From the NCBI GenBank assembly GCA_040387735.1, contig JAZKDE010000002.1:62001-126000 (forward strand): 64,000 bases of DNA, read 5' to 3'. Positions 24,115 to 33,700 of this stretch are shown here, piece after piece. Source of the stretch: Arcicella sp040387735. Lineage in GTDB: Bacteria; Bacteroidota; Bacteroidia; Cytophagales; Spirosomataceae. Both the position numbers and the translations under genes were made by a program. Numbering within the stretch: position 1 is the stretch's first letter; each line of letters starts with the position of its first letter. A model generated the notes under the pieces. That model was not told where the DNA came from. It made no database searches and saw nothing but the letters and a program-made list of their open reading frames with translations.

Positions 24115-25074
24115 TTACCTTCCAATTGCTACACGTCTCAAAATAGTATCAATCACTTGCATCGTAGTAATTCCATCAGCTTCGGCTTCGTAATTGAGCA
24201 TAATTCTGTGATTGAGAACATCGGGAGCAATTTCTTTGATATCTTCGGGCAGAACGTAATCACGTCCATCCAAATACGCCAATACTTTAGAAGCTAAATT
24301 CATATTGATACTTGCTCTCGGCGATGCTCCAAATTGTACGTAACGAGCTTCTTCTCTCAAACCATAATCTCCTGGTTTACGAGTTGCGAAAATCAATTCA
24401 ATAATATATTTTTCTAAGGTTTCAGAAATTGTAATATTATTAATTTCTTTCCGAATAGTGAAAATATCTTCTTTGGTCAAAATGGGTTTCGGCTGATAAT
24501 TAAATTCCATATTTGACATCTTCCGCATTACTTCTAATTCTTGTTCTTTATTCAAATAATCCACAAAAACTTTGAGCATAAATCTATCTACTTGTGCTTC
24601 GGGCAATGGAAATGTTCCTTCTTGTTCGACGGGGTTTTGCGTTGCCAGAACCAAAAATGGCTTATCAAGCGGGTAAGTTTCATCACCAATAGTTACTTGT
24701 TTTTCCTGCATCGACTCCAATAAAGCCGATTGCACTTTTGCAGGAGCTCTATTTATTTCATCGGCAAGAATAATATTAGCAAAAATAGGCCCTTTTTTAA
24801 CTTCAAAATCATCCGTTTTACGGCTATAAATCATAGTTCCGATGAGGTCGGCGGGAAGTAAATCGGGGGTGAATTGGATACGGTGAAAGTGCAAGTCAAG
24901 AATCTTTGATAAAGTATTGATAGCAAGTGTTTTAGCTAACCCAGGAACTCCTTCTAAGAGAACGTGTCCCCCCGTAAAAAGTCCAATTAAAAGGCGATTT
25001 GTCAATTTTTCATGACCAACCACCACTTTACCCATTTCATCAAAAACTAATTTTATCTTTTCTCGTGAAGTCAT
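24115..25074 (-). CDS. MoxR-family AAA+ ATPase
   Basis: The 319-aa protein has Walker A GVPGLAKT (about 42-49), Walker B ILADEINRAP (about 106-115), LLESMQEKQVTIG, the sensor region ATQNPVEQEGTFPLPEAQVDRF with arginine, and the C-terminal lid (GASPRASINM). MoxR ATPases act as chaperones for metalloenzyme or complex assembly, usually with DUF58/VWA partners. No such partner is in the window, so its client is unknown. Confidence 0.92.
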   Translation of the reverse strand: MTSREKIKLVFDEMGKVVVGHEKLTNRLLIGLFTGGHVLLEGVPGLAKTLAINTLSKILDLHFHRIQFTPDLLPADLIGTMIYSRKTDDFEVKKGPIFANIILADEINRAPAKVQSALLESMQEKQVTIGDETYPLDKPFLVLATQNPVEQEGTFPLPEAQVDRFMLKVFVDYLNKEQELEVMRKMSNMEFNYQPKPILTKEDIFTIRKEINNITISETLEKYIIELIFATRKPGDYGLREEARYVQFGASPRASINMNLASKVLAYLDGRDYVLPEDIKEIAPDVLNHRIMLNYEAEADGITTMQVIDTILRRVAIGR

Positions 25075-25182
25075 CTTTTAGATTGCGGAGTGTTGCTGCT
25101 AATTGATAACAATTTTACGGAAAAAAAACCGTAACAACAACCAACAAACCCCGAAGCGGACAGATTTACTGATTATTGAGTA

Positions 25183-25524
25183 CTATACTTCAACGCCTTT
25201 TAGAAATCCGTTTTTCCTTCTTCGAGAAATATCTGCTTCGTACCCATCCGTTAAAAGCAATTGAGAAGTCAGTAAATTATGCTCTAAAATACACTTCTGA
25301 TTAACAATAAACCCACGATGAACTCTGATAAATCCTTTATCATTCAACAAACTTTCATAATGCTTTAAGGTTCTGGCAGAGAGGCTTTGTTTGCCATTTT
25401 GGAGATAAAAACACGTGTAATTGACAAAACCTTTTAACATAATTATTTGGTTAATGGCAATTGATTTTTTCTTCTTCTGGTCAATAATCAGAAGGTCTTC
25501 TCTTTTATTTTTAAGGGCTTGCAT
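25183..25524 (-). CDS. Stand-alone LytTR DNA-binding protein
   Basis: The 113-aa protein is almost entirely a LytTR domain: AINQIIMLKGFVNYTCFYLQNGKQ, LKHYESLLNDKGFIRVHRGFIVNQKCI and a C-terminal DGYEADISRRRKNGF. The usual N-terminal receiver domain is absent, and no sensor kinase gene is adjacent, so it may be constitutively DNA-binding or controlled by its amount. It is isolated between the MoxR ATPase and amidohydrolase genes with non-coding flanks of 108 and 153 bp. Confidence 0.87.
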   Translation of the reverse strand: MQALKNKREDLLIIDQKKKKSIAINQIIMLKGFVNYTCFYLQNGKQSLSARTLKHYESLLNDKGFIRVHRGFIVNQKCILEHNLLTSQLLLTDGYEADISRRRKNGFLKGVEV

Positions 25525-25677
25525 ATCGTTTGTTGATGATTACTTCGACACCTTGTAGGTGTTTTGTCAAAGTAAATTTCGGATATAACTATAAAATGCA
25601 AGCGTTATTCACTTTAAGAAAGTGTTAAGTTTTACCTTCTCGAAAGTTTTAATGCTTTTGAGAAAGTAAATTTTTAT

Positions 25678-26961
25678 CTATTTCAATTTATTCACATACA
25701 CTTTTCCGTCTTTCATGACAAATACCATTTTAGTAGCAATAAGCGAAATGTCTTGTTCTGGATTACCGTCAATTGCCACAATATCAGCATATTTTCCCAC
25801 CGAAATTGAACCAATTTTATCTTTTACACCGATTAAATCGGCAGCATTAATCGTTGCCGACTGGATAGTTTGGACAGGCGTTAAGCCGTATTTTACCATG
25901 TAAAAAAACTGTTTGGCATTATCGCCGTGCGGATATACACCCGCATCGGTGCCATAAGCAATTTTAACGCCCGCTTTAGCCGCTTTTTGAAAACTTTCAC
26001 GTTGGGTTTTTCCAACTAATTTTTCTTTATTCACGATTTTTTCTGGAAAACCTAATTTAGCGTATTCTGCCAAAATGAAATCATCGTTGTAAATATCTGC
26101 GACTAAATACGTACCTTTTTCTTTCATTAATTTAATCCCTTCATCATTCAAAAAACTTCCGTGTTCGATGGATGAAACTCCCGCTTTCACTGCCATGTTG
26201 ATTCCCTCCGCACCATGAGCATGAGCGGCAACTTTTTTCCCCCATAAATTTGCCTCCGCTACTAAAACATTCATTTCTTCTTGCGAATATTGCGGCCCTC
26301 CCACCGATTCTTCTTCGGTCAAAACACCAGCAGTTGCTCCGAATTTTATCAAATCTGCACCGTATTTAATATTTGTCCGAACCTGTTTTCTAATCGCATC
26401 AACACCATCAGCAACACTTGAAACCGTTTGAAAATGAATGTACGGTGAAAAACCCGTCAAATCTCCGTGACTACCCGTAGCTCCAATAAATGGCCCAGAA
26501 ACGTATAATCTCGGCCCAATTGTTCTACCCAAATTGATTGAATTTCTCAAAGCAACATCAATATATTCTAAAGCACCAACGTCACGACAAGCCGTAAACC
26601 CTGCTTCTAATGTTCGTTTGGCGTAAATATGAGCATCTACTGCGTAATCAATCGGCGATTTACGGAAAAGGTCTTCCAAGTAATTTTCGGGCTGACTCGT
26701 AATATGGGTGTGACAGTCAATTAATCCAGGTAAAAGCGTTTGTTTACCAAGATCAATGACAGTAGCATTGGCAGGAATTTTCAGGTTAGTTCCAATTTCC
26801 GAAATCAAATTATTTTTTACAATAACAATCTGATTTTCAAGAAATAAACCTTTTTCAGCATCAAATAATCGTCCTGCTTTGATGGCCGTAATTGTTTCTT
26901 GATTCTGAGAAAAAATACTAAAACTTAGTAGAAAAAATGAAAGGGCTAATAATTTTGTCAT
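25678..26961 (-). CDS. Exported amidohydrolase (imidazolonepropionase/prolidase-like)
   Basis: The 427-aa protein has a signal peptide (MTKLLALSFFLLSFSIFSQ) and amidohydrolase metal sites: LLPGLIDCHTHI (HxH), VAAHAHGAEG, SIEHGSFLND and AYGTDAGVYPHGDN with the catalytic aspartate. It resembles secreted Xaa-Pro dipeptidase-like amidohydrolases of Bacteroidota, and so probably hydrolyses amide or peptide bonds in the periplasm. The exact substrate is unknown. It has its own well-formed promoter and no operon partners. Confidence 0.9.
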   Translation of the reverse strand: MTKLLALSFFLLSFSIFSQNQETITAIKAGRLFDAEKGLFLENQIVIVKNNLISEIGTNLKIPANATVIDLGKQTLLPGLIDCHTHITSQPENYLEDLFRKSPIDYAVDAHIYAKRTLEAGFTACRDVGALEYIDVALRNSINLGRTIGPRLYVSGPFIGATGSHGDLTGFSPYIHFQTVSSVADGVDAIRKQVRTNIKYGADLIKFGATAGVLTEEESVGGPQYSQEEMNVLVAEANLWGKKVAAHAHGAEGINMAVKAGVSSIEHGSFLNDEGIKLMKEKGTYLVADIYNDDFILAEYAKLGFPEKIVNKEKLVGKTQRESFQKAAKAGVKIAYGTDAGVYPHGDNAKQFFYMVKYGLTPVQTIQSATINAADLIGVKDKIGSISVGKYADIVAIDGNPEQDISLIATKMVFVMKDGKVYVNKLK

Positions 26962-26986
26962 GAAGTGTTTTGATTAAGTATGTAAA

Positions 26987-27017
26987 CAAAAATAAACACT
27001 TATGGCAAGAGTTCCAA
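26987..27017 (-). promoter_or_regulatory. Promoter of the amidohydrolase gene
   Basis: On the minus strand, TTG (27017-27015), a 20-nt spacer and TATTTTTG (26994-26987) fit the Bacteroidota consensus. The leader would be about 19 nt. Confidence 0.7.
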
Positions 27018-27073
27018 TGGAAGCCGAATTATATACATGCAGGTTTTATGAGTATTCTGATAAATATCGAAAA

Positions 27074-29392
27074 TTACCTCGTCAATAAAATTGTTCCAGA
27101 ATGCTTCAAAATTTCCGTTGGCTGATTAATATTTTTGTAGGTTAATTGCCAAGAATAAGTACCTTCTGGAGCTTTCTCTGCATGATATGTTCCATCCCAA
27201 ACTTCGGATTCCGCTGCACTGATAAAGATGAGTTCTCCCCAACGGTTATAAATTTTGAGTTCGTAATCCGTTACATCTTGGGCTAAAACCCAAAAGGTTT
27301 CATTATTACCGTCGCCATTGGGCGTGAAGATATTGGGAGCATATATTTTTGAAACACATCGCAAAATCATTTCTACGCTTTTTTCGGTTGAACAACCATC
27401 CGAATTGGTAACTTTTACTTTATAAATCCCTTCTTGCGAAATGTTAATATTATTGGACGTTTCATTATTGGGCGACCATCGGTAATGCAGTGTTAAATCA
27501 TTTCCTGCATTCAAAATATACGGTTTACTTGCGTCAAAACATTCCTGAATTTGGCTACTGAGCGAAACGACGGGCGGATTACTTCTTTTTACATTGGAAG
27601 AATCTTTGATATCGCAACCGCCCACAGAGACTTTCAAAACGTATTTTCCTGAATTGGTTGGGGTAATTACGGAGGAAATTTCTCCCGTTGACCACAAGTA
27701 ACTTGCTCCATTAATCGTGCTGGCCTGCAACTTCATCGGATTTGCACAAAAAGTGGTGTCATTGGGTAAATGAAGGTCGGGTTTTGGCGTAACAACAACT
27801 TTTGCAGAAGTATCCGTTTGCGGTTTTGGACAATCTTTTGGAACAAGCAATACTTTATAATCACCTGATTGACTGATTGTTATCTTAGGATTTATTTCTC
27901 CCAAGATATCCGTTCCGTCTTTTTGCCACTGATATTTATACTGCGTTCCGATATTGGCATCTAATTGCACGGACTTCCCGTCACAAAATGTTAAAGGCCC
28001 AGAAGCAATCAATTGTGCTTTCGGTTTGGGGTCGGGAGAAAGTTTTAGTAACCAAAAATCTCTACTGCCTTTATTACCCAAAACATCGCCATCGTTTGAT
28101 GTAGCATTTGCCCCAACAAAGTAACTTTTATCAGTATTTTGCTTAACTGTAATACCATAATCACCCGATTCACCACCCAAAATTTTCTGCCATTGTATTT
28201 CTTGTTTACAGTTTAATTTCACGACCCACACACGAGCTTGCGTACTCGACCAAGGCGTGGTCGGAACTTGAATATCTCCGTCTATCGAATTGGTACTACT
28301 CGTAAAAACGTAACCACCGTCGTCGGTTGCTTCAATTCCGCCAAAAGTCTCGGCTCCACTTCCACATTCATATTGACTTCCCCCGAATGTTTTCTGCCAT
28401 TGCATTGTTCCCGTGGCACTCATTTTCAAAATCCAAACGTCGAAATTTCCTTGATTTTTGGTAATAGTCCCATTATTAGAATTGGTCTTTCCCAAAATCA
28501 CAAAACCACCATCGGGCGTGAGTTCAAGACTGGCGGCAAAATCTTGGCGATTACCTCCATAACTCCACTGCCCCATAACATTACCATTAGTGGCTATTTT
28601 AGAAACAAAAATATCTTCTCGCTGATTTGTTCCTGCCACCGTACCAATATTACTCACCAAAAAATAGTTTTTATCGGGCATCTGTTTCACGGCTTTACAA
28701 ATATCCGTAAACGTACCTTGAATCAACCGTTGCCATTGAATAGTCCCCGAAGAATTGATTTTGACAACCCAAACATCTTCATCCGTAGGTGAGCCATTTA
28801 TATCTCCATTGGCAGATTTGGTACTTCCCGTAAATAGATATCCACCTTCTATACTGACTACAATTTCACTACTTCGTTCATCTCGACTTCCCCCAAAACA
28901 CTTAGTCCATTCAATTGAACCAGTTTTTGAGAGTTTTGAAACAAAAATATCCACTCCTCCGTGATTACTCGAAAAATCGCCATCAGTTGATGCACTATAG
29001 CCTTCCACAATAAATCCTTGATCGGAAGTTTCCTTAACCGACGTAACAATATCATCTCTTGAACCACCCAAACTTATCTGCCATTCTATTATTCCCGTAG
29101 CATTCGTTTTTACGACCCAAGCATCCAAAAGTCCTCTACGAGAACTCGACACATCACCGTTGGCAGAAGCCGTTTGTCCACCCAAAACATAACCTCCATC
29201 TGAGGTTGCATAAGTTGTATTGAGCGTTTCGTTGAGCGTTCCTCCGAGTGTTTTTTGGGAAAGAATTGTGGGTGACGGTATTTGGGCGTGAATGAATACA
29301 CGCACGCACAAAAGTGCGAAGAGGACTAAAAAATAGGGTTTTGTATTGAGATTAAACATCCCAAACAAGTAATTCAATGAATGGCGGTTCAT
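27074..29392 (-). CDS. Secreted beta-propeller-like protein with type B T9SS (gliding-type) C-terminus
   Basis: The 772-aa protein has a signal peptide (hydrophobic stretch to about residue 37, ending FIHAQ). About seven repeats of roughly 55-70 residues follow, with the pattern DGGYVLGGQT..NGD...DAWVVK...G.IEWQ..LGGS..D, which suggests a seven-bladed propeller. An Ig-like pair comes next (SQSGDYKVLLVP, SNSGKYVLKVSVGG), then the gliding-motility C-terminal domain YAPNIFTPNGDGNNETFW...YNRWGELIF...WDGTY, which directs export by the type IX system and surface attachment. No enzymatic motif is seen; adhesion or surface structure is plausible. Confidence 0.87.
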   Translation of the reverse strand: MNRHSLNYLFGMFNLNTKPYFLVLFALLCVRVFIHAQIPSPTILSQKTLGGTLNETLNTTYATSDGGYVLGGQTASANGDVSSSRRGLLDAWVVKTNATGIIEWQISLGGSRDDIVTSVKETSDQGFIVEGYSASTDGDFSSNHGGVDIFVSKLSKTGSIEWTKCFGGSRDERSSEIVVSIEGGYLFTGSTKSANGDINGSPTDEDVWVVKINSSGTIQWQRLIQGTFTDICKAVKQMPDKNYFLVSNIGTVAGTNQREDIFVSKIATNGNVMGQWSYGGNRQDFAASLELTPDGGFVILGKTNSNNGTITKNQGNFDVWILKMSATGTMQWQKTFGGSQYECGSGAETFGGIEATDDGGYVFTSSTNSIDGDIQVPTTPWSSTQARVWVVKLNCKQEIQWQKILGGESGDYGITVKQNTDKSYFVGANATSNDGDVLGNKGSRDFWLLKLSPDPKPKAQLIASGPLTFCDGKSVQLDANIGTQYKYQWQKDGTDILGEINPKITISQSGDYKVLLVPKDCPKPQTDTSAKVVVTPKPDLHLPNDTTFCANPMKLQASTINGASYLWSTGEISSVITPTNSGKYVLKVSVGGCDIKDSSNVKRSNPPVVSLSSQIQECFDASKPYILNAGNDLTLHYRWSPNNETSNNINISQEGIYKVKVTNSDGCSTEKSVEMILRCVSKIYAPNIFTPNGDGNNETFWVLAQDVTDYELKIYNRWGELIFISAAESEVWDGTYHAEKAPEGTYSWQLTYKNINQPTEILKHSGTILLTR

Positions 29393-29489
29393 TTTTTTGG
29401 CGGTATTAGTCTTAGATTTTCGTGCTAAGATTAAGCATTTTGTTCATTCATTATCTGAACATCAAAGACCTAAAACTAATCACTAAAAC

Positions 29490-29909
29490 CTAAATCAATT
29501 TATCTCGTAACTCAATTGGAATTAAAGCTTTTTGTCTGATTTTATAGTCATAACAAACAATTCGAGAAGTGCCTTCGGCGGCAATTCTTTGAAGTTTTTC
29601 GCTATAAACTACGTGTTGCATCACGAAGCCGTATTCCGTAATGGTTTCGGGCAATATTCGTGCCGTGATTTTGATAGAATCTGGAAAAGTGAGTGGAGCT
29701 TTATACTTACAAGAAGTCTCGGCGAGAATTGGTCCAACGCCATTTTCACCTGTAAAATCCATGAAGCCAATTTGGTCAAAAAAAGCAATACGAGCCGATT
29801 CAAAGTAACGTAAATAAACGGTATTATTGACGTGCTGAGCGGCATCCATATCGCCCCACTGCACGTTTTGTTCAATAATACAGGGAAAATCTTTTAGCAA
29901 TTCTAACAT
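29490..29909 (-). CDS. Acyl-CoA thioesterase (hotdog, 4HBT type)
   Basis: The 139-aa protein has the 4-hydroxybenzoyl-CoA thioesterase-like start: VQWGDMDAAQHVNNTVYLRYFESARIAFFDQIGF, with the D/H pair of the active-site region. ILAETSCKYKAPLTFPD follows. It would hydrolyse an acyl-CoA thioester in the cytoplasm; the chain is unknown. It has its own putative -7 box and is a single gene. Confidence 0.9.
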   Translation of the reverse strand: MLELLKDFPCIIEQNVQWGDMDAAQHVNNTVYLRYFESARIAFFDQIGFMDFTGENGVGPILAETSCKYKAPLTFPDSIKITARILPETITEYGFVMQHVVYSEKLQRIAAEGTSRIVCYDYKIRQKALIPIELRDKLI

Positions 29910-29932
29910 TTTAACTTGATTATTTATTGTTG

Positions 29933-29940
29933 CAAATCTA
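29933..29940 (-). promoter_or_regulatory. Putative -7 box of the thioesterase gene
   Basis: The minus strand reads TAGATTTG (TAnnTTTG), 23 nt before the ATG. No TTG at the right distance was found. Confidence 0.45.
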
Positions 29941-30031
29941 ACAATATTTAGCTCTTTATAGTTTTATTCATTCAGATTAAACCTTTACTTTAATCATTCA
30001 TTTACTCAAGCCAATATTAATTCTTTAAACA

Positions 30032-30172
30032 ATGAAAATGCGTAAAAAATCAGATTTACCCACCAAAATTTGTCCCACTTGTGGACGACCATTCACGTGG
30101 AGAAAGAAGTGGGACAAAGTTTGGGATGAAGTAAAATACTGCTCGGATAAATGTCGGAGTGAAAAGAGATAA
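30032..30172 (+). CDS. DUF2256 small zinc-ribbon-like protein
   Basis: This 46-aa protein is recognisable despite its size. KICPTCGRPFTWRKKW is the DUF2256 signature, followed by WDEVKYCSDKCRSEKR. Four cysteines (C14, C17, C37, C41) would bind one zinc. The protein is highly basic. The function is unknown; the family is widespread and sometimes fused or adjacent to photolyase/cryptochrome genes, but none is near here. The start is the first ATG; a second at codon 3 is possible. Confidence 0.85.
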   Translation: MKMRKKSDLPTKICPTCGRPFTWRKKWDKVWDEVKYCSDKCRSEKR

Positions 30173-30751
30173 TTCACTTTTATAAAATTTCAAAAAACTC
30201 CGACCTCTTAATTCCCCATTTTAAATTAAATATGCCACCGATTCACAAAAATACCTTACGTTAAAGATCAACATTTTAAGGACTTTGTGCATTCAAGAAT
30301 AATCTGCTTTGCTCCTTATTTATAAGATTTTTCAATTTTAAAGCCTTTGAATATCGTATATTGCCATATATTACCGACCGTATAATAAATAATGTGCAAA
30401 AAATAGAAGCAATTTATAGGCTGAATTTTATATAAAATGGTAGTTTAGCATTTTTATATTATACTTAACTCTTGAAGAACTTCTTAATTATATTTTGGCC
30501 AATAAAATGATTAATCTATTCAAATAAAAGTATTACCAAGCTCTACATTGTTCAATTTCATGATTTTTCACTTCTGTTTCAATCGTCTTCGTCAGTAAGT
30601 ATTGTACAAAAAAACACATTCGGACTAAAGTAAACTTGATAAAACGAATCAAAATCTCCTTACAGAAAAATCATATCATCCGCCACATTTTACAGAATTA
30701 TCGTTACCTCCTTTATATACTTTATTTAACATCCTCTATTAATTAACCCTT
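30173..30751. other. 579-bp AT-rich intergenic region
   Basis: No ORF of recognisable type, no TAnnTTTG box with spacing, and no strong hairpin were found. It must contain the promoter of the 2020-aa peptidase gene, but I cannot locate it. The second half has short A/T-rich runs only. Confidence 0.5.
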
Positions 30752-33700
30752 ATGGAACAGCTTTCCGGCCTAAAACTTCAAGGTTCAATTGCAAAAGTAA
30801 TCGTTACTTTGCTCCTCTTTATATTGACCTTTTCATTACAAGCTCAGGTAGAAATACAAACTGCAAAAACCTATCTAAGTAGAAATGCAATAACGCAAAA
30901 GTTAACGTCCACGGACATTGCAGAGATGAGCGTTTCGAGTGCTTATTTATCGCCTACTACGGGTTGGTACCACATTTATTTTAATCAAACGTATCAATCG
31001 GTTGAGGTCTATAATGCGTTATTGAATGTGACCATAAAAGATGGGCAAGTTGTCAATCTGGGTAATAGTTTTGTGAGCGATTTAACGTCAAAAGTACCCA
31101 CGGGTCTATTAAAGTCCACTATCAATATTACACCACTACAAGCGATACAAAATGCGGCGACGAATGTAAGTTTAAAAGCAAATAATTTACAACCAGTTAG
31201 TATCGTACAATTGGCTGATGGAACTATCAGTAAAGGGTTATATACTGATTCAAATCTATCGAATGAAAAAATAGAGGCGAAGCTATATTGGTTACCTTAT
31301 GATGGACAAAGTGGAGAGAAAGCTAAGTCAAAAATTGCCCTTACTTGGGATGTTCGATTTACGACAAAAGATGGAAAAAATGCGTGGAGTATTCACGTAG
31401 ATGCCCTTAATGGCAATATCTTACAAAAAATAGACAATGTTATTCACTGTAATTTTGGTACGCCTCAACACCTTTCCACTCCACATATTTGTATCGACGA
31501 AAAACCCTTATTCCCCAATAATACAGCGTTAGTTGCTCCAAATAACTACAACGTTTTTGATTATCCTCTGGAGAGTCCTAATCATGGTTCTCGGACGATT
31601 GTTAGTAGTCCATACACCCGATTTGTCCCAACAGGAACAGGCCCTGGGGCGACCAATGGTTGGCACAATGATGGTACGACAAATTACACCAATACACGAG
31701 GAAACAACGTATGGGCAAAAGACGATTTAGCGGATGATGATGAAGCAACCATAGGCTCAAGTCCAAGTTCGGTTACATTAGATTTCAACTACCCTTATAC
31801 ACAAGCAACTGGTACGGCAGCAGCAAATTTGAATGCTTGTATTACAAATCTTTTTTATTGGAATAACGTTACGCACGACGTTCTTTGGCAATTTGGTTTT
31901 GATGAACCCAGCGGAAACTTCCAGAAAGATAATCAAGGAAAAGGAGGAGCTGGAAACGATTATGTTTTTGCCGATGCTCAAGATGGAAGTGGTACTGATA
32001 ATGCCAATTTTTATACCCCTTCAGACGGAACTAACGGACGAATGCAAATGTATATCTTCAGTAATACAGGAAGCCCAACCTATCAGCCTGATTCGGATTT
32101 TGACAATGGGGTAATTACGCATGAATATGGTCATGGATGGTCAACTCGTCTTACAGGTGGCCCCGCTAATTCAAACTGTCTGAATAACGCTGAGCAAGCA
32201 GGTGAAGGCTGGAGTGATTATCTTGCATTAATGCTTACGACTAACTGGTCATCTCTCACGCCATCCATTGCCAGTGCCAATATTCCCAGAGGTATCGGTA
32301 CTTATGTTTTAGGTCAACCAATCACAGGAGCAGGTATTCGCCCTTTTCGTTACTCTTATGACAAAACCAATATAAACCCAACGGTTACCTACGCAGGAGT
32401 AAGTAATTCCGCTGTTTTTTCATTACCGCACGGAATTGGGTCTATTTGGGCAACCATGCTTTGGGATATGACTTGGGAAATTATCCTACAAGACAACCAA
32501 ATCGTTAATAATATTTACAGTACACCTGTCAATACTATTGACATGAAAGGAAATATTGCCGCCCTTAAATTGGTAAATGAAGGTTTACGTTTACAACCTT
32601 GTAGCCCAAGTTTTATTCAATCACGTGATGCCATTTTACAGGCAGACCAACTATTATTCGGAGGACGTTATCGTTGTGCAATTGGCAGAGCGTTTGCTCG
32701 TCGTGGCTTGGGAGCTTATGCTTCAACGGGTTCTTCAACCAACGACCGTGTGGTTACGGAAGACTATACTCCTATTTCTTCATTAACTTTAACATCTGCA
32801 CTTACCTCAACCACTTGTTCAAATAATGTATTTACGTACACTGCGACTTCTTCAAGTGCAACAACAGGATATAGCTGGACACGTCCCGCAATTGCAGGAA
32901 TCAGTAATTCAGCAGGAAGTGGAAGTTCAGCAAATGTTAGCGAAACTTTAATTAATACAACTACCGACCCAATTACGGTAAAATATTATTTCACCCTGAG
33001 CGAAGATGCTTGTAGTGTACCTCAAACAATAAGCGTAGTAGTAAGTCCATTCTTAACGCCAACGGTTACTGCTTATTCCGTTTGTCAAAATGCTACGGTA
33101 CCGAGTGGGGAAGGTTTAGTTGTATCTACATCGCTTGGTTCATCAATTAATGGAGCACTCACAGCGGGAACAACCTATCAACGAGGAACAGGAAATAATG
33201 TAACGGTATTCACTCCATCAGGTGTTGGTACGGCCGTAAATTTCAAAACCTACACATTTATAGCCCCTTCAACAAGTGCTGTAACATTTGAAACCACTAA
33301 TGTCGCACTATCTCCTGGCGACCCTTATGATACTTATTTGAGCCTTTATCAGACTTCATTTAACCCTGCTTCACCTGCTACTAACTTTTTGCGAGGTGAC
33401 GATGATAGTGGAGCCTTACAATATGCGTCAAAATTAACCCACAACCTCGTTGCAGGAACAACATATATAATTGTTGTCAGTACGTATGCCAATAGCGTAA
33501 CAGGGACATTTAGTGTACAAGCCAGTACTCCAATTTTTGGACAAACCATTAATTGGTACTTAAATGCAAGTGGTGGCTCTCCATTAGCGACTGGTTCTGT
33601 TTTTAATCCTGTGGGTGTAACAGGCTCAGGGATTACCAATACAGGAACTATTGGAACATCAACGTTTTATGTGGCTGATGCCCTTTATTCAGCTTGCCGC

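Noticed and set aside
28238..28792. Long open frame antisense to the propeller/T9SS gene
   Set aside because: It has no domain, signal or sensible codon pattern; the minus-strand frame encodes clear repeats and a T9SS domain.
31833..32114. Open frame in another phase within the M36 peptidase gene
   Set aside because: It overlaps the HEYGH region of the real protein and reads as low-information sequence.
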